A DNA stretch of 11,162 nucleotides. Source: Moraxellaceae bacterium (GTDB lineage Bacteria > Pseudomonadota > Gammaproteobacteria > Pseudomonadales > Ketobacteraceae). The DNA lies in contig NVVG01000075.1 of assembly GCA_002402125.1 (NCBI GenBank), positions 1 through 11,162 on the forward strand, read 5' to 3'. A model generated the notes under the pieces. That model was not told where the DNA came from. It saw only the letters and a list, made by a program, of their open reading frames with translations, and did no database searches. Of the stretch, positions 1 through 6,930 are shown one piece after another; the first letter of the stretch is position 1, and every line of letters starts with the position of its first letter. A program made the position numbers and the translations under genes.

Positions 1-3
1 GTA

Positions 4-228
4 ATGATGCAATTTGACGAGCTTGTACACATCATTATCGACTCATTTTTCCTAACGAGCACCAGACAGGTACCTATAGGCACCCTCACCAATAAGCTTT
101 TAACTTCCGGTGTCAGCACCGTTGAAAAAGGTGTCACTGGGGTACTTCAAAAGGTTGTCAAAAAATTGGAACCAAACCAGTTCGGTCTTTTCGTAGAACA
201 TATCCAACAACTTTATGTACGCCTGTAA
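4..228 (+). CDS. Unrecognised small protein or C-terminal fragment of a larger one
   Basis: I do not recognise this 74-residue product. The frame stays open to the left edge (the codon before the ATG is GTA), and only three bases precede the ATG, so no ribosome binding site can be judged. It may be a complete small protein starting at one of two adjacent Met codons, or the C-terminal end of a longer protein. The composition looks protein-like: a hydrophobic start (VHIIIDSFFL), a central stretch rich in Thr, Ser and Val, and an amphipathic end (VLQKVVKKLE). No signal peptide, clear membrane segment, cysteines or known motif is seen. A 153-bp gap with repeats separates it from the next gene, so it is probably not in that operon. 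Confidence 0.5.
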   Translation: MMQFDELVHIIIDSFFLTSTRQVPIGTLTNKLLTSGVSTVEKGVTGVLQKVVKKLEPNQFGLFVEHIQQLYVRL

Positions 229-286
229 CCCCGTATTCATATTTAGCGCAATTTACACACATTTACTCGACACTACTGGAGCCAAT

Positions 287-324
287 TGCAACAAAATGGT
301 ACCCTGTGCGCCCATTTTGTTGTA
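287..324. repeat. Inverted repeat (hairpin) upstream of the PAP2-GtrA operon
   Basis: CAACAAAATGG at 289-299 is perfectly complementary to CCATTTTGTTG at 312-322, giving an 11-bp stem with a 12-nt loop. A G-T wobble and a T-A pair extend it to 287-324. The stem is AT-rich with only a short GC core, and no T-run follows. It is therefore a poor intrinsic terminator for the gene ending at 228, though weak termination is possible. A dyad this long in front of an operon could also be an operator. Its role is not determined. Confidence 0.6.
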
Positions 325-336
325 GATCCGCACTAC

Positions 337-368
337 ATTATTGACCCACAGTATTATTGACCCACAGT
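337..368. repeat. Perfect 16-bp tandem direct repeat before the operon
   Basis: ATTATTGACCCACAGT occurs twice back to back, at 337-352 and 353-368, ending 13 bases before the ATG at 382. Each copy contains TTGACC, which resembles a -35 hexamer, but no convincing -10 hexamer stands at the right spacing from either copy. The duplication may be a recent slippage product or a paired binding site for a regulator. I see no other close copy in the window. Confidence 0.8.
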
Positions 369-381
369 TGTACCTAACCTT

Positions 382-1641
382 ATGAACACACTTGGATTTT
401 CCACTGGAAACCAGCCCTTACTGTCACAACGCATTTTTGCACTAGTCGCATTTGTTCTGACCTTAATAGCAGGTGCCACTTATCAAAATGGGGTAAACCA
501 GGCATTATTCGGTCAAATCAATACCTTAAGCCAGCAATTTATCAACGATCAGTTACTTATCCATATCACCGAATTTGGCAACGGCACACTCATCGGCATC
601 ATTCTACTTTTGTTAGCCATTGTTCATAGCGACATCACTAAGCGGGTTTTATTTGCGGTATTGTTTTCTGGAATCTCCATCTATGGACTAAAAACCCTGT
701 TTTCTCTGCCCCGCCCGCCCGCGGTGCTTGGCATTGATGCTCTACATATTGTTGGCGAACCTGTGCTAACCGACAGCTTTCCTTCTGGACACAGCGCAAC
801 GGCTTTTCTTATGGCAGGATTACTCTGGCTTACCTATCGAAATACGGCGTTGCGTTGGGTTTGGCTTGGCCTGGCCTCTATCGTCGCCCTTTCACGGGTA
901 GGCATTGGTGCTCACTGGCCGCAAGACATAGCCGTTGGAGCATTACTTGGCTGGTTAACTGCGTGGCTCGCATGCTATCTGAGTCAGCGCCCCTTCAAGG
1001 ACAGAGGAAACTATATTAGCGGGTTGGTCCTAGCCTTTGTGGCATGTGCAGCGGTCTTCACTACCCCGGTGGAATTTAAAGCATTTTCAATCATCCAAAG
1101 TATCCGCCTAGGCCTCGGTGTGTTTGCTGGTATTCTCGCCCTCTATTTTGCCCTGCGACTGTTAATGCTTCGTCCTGCCATTAGCGACTGGGTCAATAAC
1201 AAAACCCGTTGGCTGGTGAATTATCAAAATTGGCTACCCATGAGATTCTCAAAATTTGGCCTCGTTGGTTTTACCGGTTTTCTGGTGGATACCTTAGTCT
1301 ACAAGTCGGTCATGGCTGCAGGTTTACCGCATTTAGTGGCGCGCGCTATTTCATATTGGATTTCAGCCACCACAAACTGGTATCTAAACCGACAATTCAC
1401 CTTTAATGACGCCGAATTTGAGGAAAAATCTAGCCAGTGGCTTAAATACCTCGCCATGTGCTCCGGTAGCTTTGTGCTAAATTATGGCAGTTACTATTTG
1501 CTGACAGAGAAGTACGCAGTGCTTGGAGGTGATTATAAATTCCTCGCCTTCTTAATCGGTATTGGTATGGGTGTAGTATTCAACTTTGGCGTCGCTAACT
1601 GGGTTATCTTCAAACGCGATCGCAAAGACTGGTTATCATAG
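382..1641 (+). CDS. PAP2 phosphatase - GtrA fusion membrane protein
   Basis: This 419-residue membrane protein joins two domains. Residues about 60-200 are a PAP2-type lipid phosphatase with all three signature parts: K104 to R111-P112 (KTLFSLPRP), PSGH at 134-137, and S171-R172, H178 and D182 (SRVGIGAHWPQD). H137 and H178 would be the general acid and the nucleophile. This family removes phosphate from undecaprenyl pyrophosphate, phosphatidylglycerophosphate or lipid A. Residues about 288-411 form a GtrA-like domain starting RFSKFGLVGFTGFLVD, with NWYLNRQFTF in the middle and NFGVANWVIF at the end; GtrA proteins are linked to transfer of polyprenyl-phosphate sugars across the inner membrane. 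Hydrophobic segments connect the two (about 211-262). The next gene starts 17 bases downstream, so it heads an operon of glycosyltransferases. No Shine-Dalgarno sequence precedes the ATG, and an in-frame stop at 358-360 excludes a much earlier start. Domain calls are firm. The substrate is inferred to be a carrier-lipid pyrophosphate. Confidence 0.9.
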   Translation: MNTLGFSTGNQPLLSQRIFALVAFVLTLIAGATYQNGVNQALFGQINTLSQQFINDQLLIHITEFGNGTLIGIILLLLAIVHSDITKRVLFAVLFSGISIYGLKTLFSLPRPPAVLGIDALHIVGEPVLTDSFPSGHSATAFLMAGLLWLTYRNTALRWVWLGLASIVALSRVGIGAHWPQDIAVGALLGWLTAWLACYLSQRPFKDRGNYISGLVLAFVACAAVFTTPVEFKAFSIIQSIRLGLGVFAGILALYFALRLLMLRPAISDWVNNKTRWLVNYQNWLPMRFSKFGLVGFTGFLVDTLVYKSVMAAGLPHLVARAISYWISATTNWYLNRQFTFNDAEFEEKSSQWLKYLAMCSGSFVLNYGSYYLLTEKYAVLGGDYKFLAFLIGIGMGVVFNFGVANWVIFKRDRKDWLS

Positions 1642-1658
1642 ATTTTTAAAGAGACGTT

Positions 1659-2894
1659 ATGAAAGTAGATACAATGCGAGTCATTGACCGTTGGGCAGGC
1701 ATCCCCCTAACGTTCATTCTTACGTTAATACTGAAGCCTTGGGAGCGTTTTTACCATAAACGTAATCGCACCGCACAACCTAATGTTCAGCGCACCTTAT
1801 TTATAGAACTATCTGAAATGGGCAGCGCTATTATTGTCGACCCAGCCATGCGTAAACTTCAAGCTGAAAAAGATGCAGAGTTATTTTTTGTCATTTTTGA
1901 AGATAACGCAAAAAGCTTAAATATCCTCGGTACCGTTCCTAAAAACAACATTTTCACCATGCGGGTCGATAGCCTACCAAACCTTGCCATTGATATATTC
2001 CGTTTTATGGCCTGGTGCCGGGAAATGCACATCACAACCTGCATTGATCTTGAATTATTTTCTCGCTTCACTGCCTTGTTAAGCGCGCTATCCGGCGCTC
2101 CTTCTCGTATTGGGTTTTCCACACATCACGACGAAGGCTGTTACCGAGGTGACCTGATTACTCATCCAGTTCGTTATAATGCCCACGTCCATATTGTTAA
2201 AAACTTTATGGCGCTAACCAATACCGCGCTGGGTTTAAATAACGAAAACTATGCCACCCACCCCATCGAAGATAGTGAAATTGTTTTGCAAACGGTCACC
2301 AGCAGCCCATCAGAATTGGATACCGTTCGTTCCAAGTTGACCCAGCTGTACCCAGAATATAGCGACCAGCGCATCATTCTTATTAACCCTAACGCCAGTG
2401 AATTACTGCCCCAACGCCGCTGGCTTGCCGAGTATTTTGCCGAAGTCATGTCTGGGCTATTGAACGCCCATAGCGACGTGCTTGTGGTAATCACTGGAGC
2501 GCCGGCGGAACGAGACGATGCAGAGAAACTTCTGCAGCGGGTCAATCACGAGCGCTGCGTCAACTCAGCCGGGTTATTTACTTTCGAAGAGTTGCTTCCG
2601 CTATACCAGCTTTCTACCGTAATGCTTACCAACGACTCGGGTCCAGGGCATTTTTCTGCCGTCACACCGCTGAAAGTATTTGTACTGTTTGGGCCAGAAA
2701 CACCAGCACTTTATGGGTCTTTGGGTAACGCTGAGAACTTTTATTTGGGGTTGCCCTGCTCGCCTTGCGTTAGCGCTCACAATCATCGTAAAACCAGTTG
2801 CACTGAGCGCCCCTGCATTACCGGCATCAAACCTGAACCGGTGTTCGAACGCATCAATGAATACTTAAATCAGATCTCTATTAAGAATGTCTAA
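1659..2894 (+). CDS. Glycosyltransferase family 9 (heptosyltransferase-like)
   Basis: This 411-residue protein has the layout of GT9 (ADP-heptose:LPS heptosyltransferase type) enzymes, which extend LPS core or related glycans from nucleotide sugars on the cytoplasmic side. The first Rossmann half begins at about residue 45 (RTLFIELSEMGSAIIVDPAM, the counterpart of the family's start with Gly near the acceptor site). The second half begins at INPNASELLPQRRW (242-255). The donor-site motif TNDSGPGHFSA is at 324-334, followed by FGPETPALYGSLG (344-356). Near the C-terminus are Cys367, Cys370, Cys381 and Cys386 in the CSPC...C....C arrangement seen in a subgroup of GT9. An extra N-terminal stretch (about 13-27, IPLTFILTLILKPW) is hydrophobic and could anchor it to the membrane. 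AAAGAGA at 1648-1654 is a suitable ribosome binding site for the ATG at 1659. Its stop overlaps the start of the next gene by 8 bases. The donor sugar and acceptor are unknown. Confidence 0.88.
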   Translation: MKVDTMRVIDRWAGIPLTFILTLILKPWERFYHKRNRTAQPNVQRTLFIELSEMGSAIIVDPAMRKLQAEKDAELFFVIFEDNAKSLNILGTVPKNNIFTMRVDSLPNLAIDIFRFMAWCREMHITTCIDLELFSRFTALLSALSGAPSRIGFSTHHDEGCYRGDLITHPVRYNAHVHIVKNFMALTNTALGLNNENYATHPIEDSEIVLQTVTSSPSELDTVRSKLTQLYPEYSDQRIILINPNASELLPQRRWLAEYFAEVMSGLLNAHSDVLVVITGAPAERDDAEKLLQRVNHERCVNSAGLFTFEELLPLYQLSTVMLTNDSGPGHFSAVTPLKVFVLFGPETPALYGSLGNAENFYLGLPCSPCVSAHNHRKTSCTERPCITGIKPEPVFERINEYLNQISIKNV

Positions 2895-4347
2895 TACCAA
2901 TACTTCCCAAGCTTTTAATGCAAAAAAAGCGACCTACATGTTGGTCGCTTTTTTTGTTGTGTTACACCTAAGCCTTGCCAATAGCTTTGGTTTAGGGGTG
3001 GACGAAGCTCACTATGGATTATATGCACTAAATCTTGACTGGAGTTACTTTGATCATCCACCGATGGTGGGCTGGTTGCTAGCTGTTGGCCGCCCTTTTG
3101 GTTTGGATAGTTTTGTTCTTCGGTTAATCCCCACCATTATCATGGCGCTAAATAGCGTTTTATTATTTCGCCTAAGCTCACGACTCTATAACAACGATAG
3201 CGTTGGTTTGCTTGCGGTTGCGTTATTCCACCTTGGCAGCATCACTCAATTACTGGGCTGGGGCATGGTACCCGATGTGCCTTTAATCACTTGGAATCTG
3301 CTTATTGCTAACCTGGTAATTTCCCTACGACAACAATTCAGCTGGTCGCTTTGGTTAGGTTTTGGGGTTATTGTAGGTTTAACTGGCCTAACAAAATACA
3401 CCGCTATCGCGATCCCTATCTCAATTGCCATCTGGCTGCTTAGGGAAAGACAGTTTATGGCGTGGTTAAAGCAACCAGGCTTGTGGGTTTCCATTGTCAT
3501 CGCACTCATCATGATTTTACCTGTGCTGTTATGGAACCACTGGAACCAGTGGATTTCGTTTGAGTACCAGTTCAACCATGGTACACATGGTGAATGGTTG
3601 TGGAAAAATGTCGGGCGCATGCTGCTGGTTCAATTTGCCACCTACTCCCCTCTTCTGTTCTGCCTCTGTATTACCTATCTATTTACGTGCTTGCGTAGAA
3701 ACAATACCAGTGGTGAGCGTTACCTACTAATTGCCGCACTGGTTAACCTTGCCATTGTTGGTTGGTCTTCAGGTAACGGAGAGTTATTACCCCATTGGGC
3801 GGCCATCGGTTGGTTGCTGCTTACGCCATTAGCCGCATACCAACTGACTCTTGCCTGGAAAAAGCTGGGTGGGAAAATTTGGACCTCCGTCGCGGGTGGA
3901 TTTTCAGTATTGCTGGTCGGATTGGTTTTCGTATTAATCACCATAAAACCCGTTAACATTATTCCTGATTCGAAAAATGCACTGATGGATCTAGTGGGGT
4001 GGGATGAAGCTGCGGCTAGAGCAGCAGCACTGGCCACTGAGCATAACAGTGATTATCTTTGGGTATCGAACTGGGCGGACGCAAGCCGCATCGCATGGTA
4101 TGCGCACCCAATGAAGCTACAGGTAGCCGATGACAAGATGAATCAATTTGAGGTGTGGAATGGTTATCCGCAAGGCAGTAGCACGGCAATATTAACATTA
4201 CCTAAACGCATCAAGGACGAGCGCACACCACAAACCATGGTCACACCGGTTGGCGGTAATCAGTGCCATCTTATTGATGAACTTGCGTATAAAGTAGATT
4301 CTGTGGAAGTGAATGTGTTTTGGTTTTATCTTTGTAAGCCGGTTTAA
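2887..4347 (+). CDS. GT39/ArnT-type polytopic membrane glycosyltransferase
   Basis: This 486-residue protein has many membrane segments in its first about 360 residues and a soluble C-terminal domain (about 365-486). That is the plan of GT-C enzymes of the PMT/ArnT (GT39/GT83) type, which use polyprenyl-phosphate sugars on the periplasmic face. The acidic motif VDEAHY (38-43) in the first external loop carries the family's catalytic-type Asp39-Glu40. FDHPPMVGWL (55-64), MVPDVPL (127-133) and GLTKYT (167-172) are the other usual conserved segments. The start at 2887 lies inside the end of the GT9 gene (8-base overlap, ATGTCTAA), implying translational coupling. A second in-frame ATG at 2938 (residue 18) would give a protein beginning right at the first membrane helix, but no ribosome binding site precedes it. 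A terminator-like hairpin occupies codons 12-23. The sugar and acceptor are unknown; modification of lipid A, LPS core or another envelope glycan is likely. Confidence 0.85.
   Translation: MSNTNTSQAFNAKKATYMLVAFFVVLHLSLANSFGLGVDEAHYGLYALNLDWSYFDHPPMVGWLLAVGRPFGLDSFVLRLIPTIIMALNSVLLFRLSSRLYNNDSVGLLAVALFHLGSITQLLGWGMVPDVPLITWNLLIANLVISLRQQFSWSLWLGFGVIVGLTGLTKYTAIAIPISIAIWLLRERQFMAWLKQPGLWVSIVIALIMILPVLLWNHWNQWISFEYQFNHGTHGEWLWKNVGRMLLVQFATYSPLLFCLCITYLFTCLRRNNTSGERYLLIAALVNLAIVGWSSGNGELLPHWAAIGWLLLTPLAAYQLTLAWKKLGGKIWTSVAGGFSVLLVGLVFVLITIKPVNIIPDSKNALMDLVGWDEAAARAAALATEHNSDYLWVSNWADASRIAWYAHPMKLQVADDKMNQFEVWNGYPQGSSTAILTLPKRIKDERTPQTMVTPVGGNQCHLIDELAYKVDSVEVNVFWFYLCKPV
2922..2955 (+). terminator. 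Intrinsic-terminator structure inside the GT39 5' coding region
   Basis: A7-GCGACC at 2922-2934 pairs perfectly with GGTCGC-T7 at 2943-2955, a 13-bp stem with an 8-nt loop (TACATGTT). The GC core followed by seven T residues is the classic Rho-independent pattern. It begins 28 bases after the GT9 stop codon but lies within codons 12-23 of the overlapping GT39 gene. Ribosomes translating GT39 would melt it, whereas untranslated transcripts should terminate. It may therefore set the ratio of GT39 to the upstream genes. Confidence 0.65.
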
Positions 4348-4368
4348 TATCAGGGTCGCTTCGCATTA

Positions 4369-4396
4369 GGAATCACACGCTCCTGCGTGGGAATAC
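4369..4396. repeat. Degenerate REP-like palindrome between convergent genes
   Basis: CACGC (4376-4380), loop TCCT, GCGTG (4385-4389) form a perfect 5-bp core. The dyad extends imperfectly to 4369-4396, with nine of twelve positions pairing. GGAAT...CACGCTCCTGCGTGGGAAT resembles, from memory, a palindromic repeat common in intergenic regions of several proteobacteria. It fills most of the 78-bp gap between the stops of the GT39 and dinG genes. It could act as a weak bidirectional terminator, but neither side has a T-run. The repeat-family assignment is a recollection and not a search result. Confidence 0.4.
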
Positions 4397-4425
4397 ATAT
4401 CGAACTTAAAGCTAAACTCTAAATC

Positions 4426-6573
4426 CTATCTAATCTCGACGGGAAACGGCGGTAAACTATTTAAAATTGCCTTACCATAACGCTTAGTAACAATACGCCG
4501 ATCCAAAATTGATATCTTGCCAGAATCCATTTCAGTTCTTAATAAACGTCCAACCGCCTGTTTCAATTTAATTGCCGCATCTGGTACCGCCAACTGCATA
4601 AAGGGGTTTCCACCCTTCTCCTTTATCCATTCTGATAAGGTTTCATCCACTGGATCTTCTGGTACAGAAAACGGCAACTTGGCAATAACAACATGTTCAC
4701 AATAAGCCCCTGGCAAATCGATACCTTCAGCAAAACTTGCCAAACCAAATATAATACTGGGCTCATCTGCATCGATCGCGGCTTTATGCCGATTAATAAT
4801 TTCTGCTTTTGCTACTTGCCCCTGAGCCAACACAACTTCTTGATATTCAAACGGCAACAAATCGTACACATCCTGCAGCTGTTTACGCGATGTAAACAGC
4901 ACCAAGGTACCAATTCGCTTACCTTCGGCAACAAGATAGTCCACCACAAATTGAGTATGTCGAAGTGTATCTGAGGGGTCGAAATCCATCGCTGGAATAA
5001 CGACCTTGCCAGCATTCGCATAATCAAACGGGCTCGGAACCACATGAAAAGCTGCGTCATTAGACACACCGGTGCGCATTTTGAAACGTTCAAAATCTCC
5101 CACAGCAACAATGGTGGCAGACGTTACGATGCTGGCAAAACATTGACTCCACAAATATTGGTTTAGTACATCCGCTGCAAGTATAGGGCTTGTACATAGT
5201 TCCACATCCAATCCCTGAGTCGCCTCATGAAAACTCAGCCAACGGGCAACGGGCACTTTACTATTATTCTCACTGTGACAATAACTTTGCCACAAACGAT
5301 CCACTGCTTCCGCTCGCGCCAGTTGTGCCCCGACCATGGGATACCACATCTCTGCTTCCGATTTATTGATGTCGGAACGATTCCCCTCCATCCCGTCTTC
5401 TAAGATATCAACAATCTGCATGAGATGCTTACGCAATACCACCGTTTCCGCACTGGTAATCTTCGCCTGTTCGCGTAATTCGTCGGGTATCACGCCATTT
5501 TCGAAGCGATATACACTGTAACCCGCACGACCATCCGAACTAAAACCACCTCGATAGTTATCAGTTTGCTCAGAAAACGGCGTTAGCATGGTAAGCGCCA
5601 TAGGCAACAATTTCTGCAGCTGCTGAATCGGATCTGCTATCTGTTCCGCTGCGGAGTGAATGCCCGTGTTAGAAAACGTATCTGCGACAGTCGCCAATAG
5701 TTTCACAAGCTCCGTTAACCAAGATAACGTACCACGCATATAACTTGATAACGAAAAATGCCCAAGGGCTTTATCCGGTAGATGATGGCCTTCATCAAAG
5801 ATATAAATTGTTTCTTCCGGTGGCGGTAAAATTGCCCCCCCACCTAACACCAAATCTGCCAACACTAAATCATGATTCGCTACGATCACATCGGTTTTAT
5901 GCAAGTTACCCCGGTTCTTATAAAAAACACATTCATCATAAAAACTGCAATTGCGCCCGGTACAGCGATTATGATCCGTCGTAACCCGTCGCCAGACCAC
6001 ATCATCAATTTCTTCTTTCCAGCTATCTCTATCACCATCCCACTTGCCTTGGTCAACCGCTATCGCTAACGCCTGATACAAAGCAGAGCTTTCTTTATCT
6101 ACGGTAATCCCTCGCAGGTCTTCCCATAACGCCATGTTGGGGTCACTGCTACTCCCCGCCGACATCAACTGGTCAAGCTGGGAGAGACATAAATAACGAC
6201 CACGCCCTTTCGCCAACTGAAAGGAAAAACGTAAAGGCGAGTTAATCAGCAAATCAGGGATATCTTTTGACACTATTTGGTTTTGTAAAGCAACGGTAGC
6301 TGTCGATATCACCACTTTCTTGCCCAATGCCTGGGCCATAGGGATTGCCGATACCAAATACGCCACGGTTTTTCCGGTACCGGTACCCGCTTCTACAACG
6401 CACACATGGTTATCAGAAGTGCGTACCCCATCGCCATCGGTTTTTATTGCCCCTAGCGCCTTAGCAATTTCTGCAATCATTAGGCGCTGTCCATAACGCG
6501 GAGACAGCCCCTTTTGTTTTAAAAAACCGCTATAAGCAGTTTGGATGGATAATTTAATGTCATCAGAAAGCAT
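4426..6573 (-). CDS. dinG: ATP-dependent DNA helicase DinG
   Basis: This 715-residue superfamily 2, XPD-like helicase is almost exactly the length of Escherichia coli DinG. In order: a Q-like N-terminal region (PRYGQRLM, 25-32); Walker A EAGTGTGKT at 61-69; motif Ia ISTATVALQNQI (89-100); the iron-sulfur cluster cysteines C129, C204, C209 and C215; VIVANHDL (229-236); Walker B DEGHH at 260-264, the DinG variant of DEAH; a SATIVAVGDFERF segment; and motif VI QAVGRLLR (672-679) with its arginine fingers. DinG unwinds 5'-3' and resolves R-loops, D-loops and forked DNA where replication meets transcription. The gene is convergent with the GT39 gene and divergent from the lipoprotein gene, so it is probably transcribed alone. 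Upstream of its ATG only a weak ribosome binding site is visible. No convincing LexA box was found, although DinG is SOS-induced in E. coli. All catalytic and cluster residues are intact. Confidence 0.95.
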   Translation of the reverse strand: MLSDDIKLSIQTAYSGFLKQKGLSPRYGQRLMIAEIAKALGAIKTDGDGVRTSDNHVCVVEAGTGTGKTVAYLVSAIPMAQALGKKVVISTATVALQNQIVSKDIPDLLINSPLRFSFQLAKGRGRYLCLSQLDQLMSAGSSSDPNMALWEDLRGITVDKESSALYQALAIAVDQGKWDGDRDSWKEEIDDVVWRRVTTDHNRCTGRNCSFYDECVFYKNRGNLHKTDVIVANHDLVLADLVLGGGAILPPPEETIYIFDEGHHLPDKALGHFSLSSYMRGTLSWLTELVKLLATVADTFSNTGIHSAAEQIADPIQQLQKLLPMALTMLTPFSEQTDNYRGGFSSDGRAGYSVYRFENGVIPDELREQAKITSAETVVLRKHLMQIVDILEDGMEGNRSDINKSEAEMWYPMVGAQLARAEAVDRLWQSYCHSENNSKVPVARWLSFHEATQGLDVELCTSPILAADVLNQYLWSQCFASIVTSATIVAVGDFERFKMRTGVSNDAAFHVVPSPFDYANAGKVVIPAMDFDPSDTLRHTQFVVDYLVAEGKRIGTLVLFTSRKQLQDVYDLLPFEYQEVVLAQGQVAKAEIINRHKAAIDADEPSIIFGLASFAEGIDLPGAYCEHVVIAKLPFSVPEDPVDETLSEWIKEKGGNPFMQLAVPDAAIKLKQAVGRLLRTEMDSGKISILDRRIVTKRYGKAILNSLPPFPVEIR

Positions 6574-6930
6574 AAAAGTTCAGCACAATAAAGATTAATT
6601 TACAAACAATGGCAACACACTTCAGACCCATCATATTACACGGTTTTACCGAATGAAAACACGTAAAGCGAGAGTGAAATCACCTCATCTGTACGACAAG
6701 ATTATTGACCATGTTGGTACAATTACCTGTCGCCCCCTGCAGATAACATCGCGCCACTTAATGCCGTGGTCAAAGATTACCAAAACGCTCTAAATTTAAT
6801 CAATAAACCAGGTTAATGCAACCAATCACTTGCCAGTAGGTGAACTCTTAGGTACCTTGGGGCCTAGCCCTAACAACAATTTGCCATTATTTGTGCTGTA
6901 AAAAACAAAATAATAACAAGGACCTATCTA
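6574..6930. other. Divergent intergenic region with possible promoters and a hairpin
   Basis: This 357-bp gap must hold the promoters of dinG (leftward) and of the lipoprotein gene (rightward). For dinG, TAATAT read on the - strand from 6638 to 6633 is a possible -10, without a good -35. For the lipoprotein gene, TGC TGTAAA at 6894-6902 is a weak extended -10, also without a good -35. A hairpin, TTGGGGC (6857-6863), loop CTA, GCCCTAA (6867-6873), with one G-T pair, stands 57 bases before the ATG and could be an operator or leader structure. No RNA gene is recognised. A short open frame at 6653-6793 has no ribosome binding site. Confidence 0.4.

Noticed and set aside
2922..2955. The A7 and T7 runs as programmed frameshift sites
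   Set aside because: The reading frame is continuous through both runs and no useful alternative frame follows, so a terminator-like role explains the sequence better.
3246..3620. A 124-codon open frame on the - strand inside GT39
   Set aside because: It is fully antisense to a well-supported membrane glycosyltransferase with conserved motifs, and its own translation shows no family features. Similar antisense frames at 1859-2122, 2249-2545, 3720-4037 and 7350-7766 were dropped for the same reason.
4376..4389. A strong bidirectional intrinsic terminator between the GT39 and dinG genes
   Set aside because: The perfect stem is only 5 bp and no T-run follows on either strand. It is listed as a repeat instead.
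4693..4974. A + strand open frame inside dinG
   Set aside because: It is antisense to conserved helicase sequence, rich in residues expected from reverse reading, and has no sensible motif.
6727..6742. CTGT-N8-GCAG, similar to a LexA box, upstream of dinG
   Set aside because: It lies about 155 bases from the dinG start, deviates at one conserved base, and has a GC-rich centre where true LexA boxes are AT-rich. Chance is more likely.
6653..6793. A 46-codon open frame as an intact gene
   Set aside because: No ribosome binding site, no recognisable product, and its protein-like quality fades after about 6727. It is kept only as a possible decayed gene.
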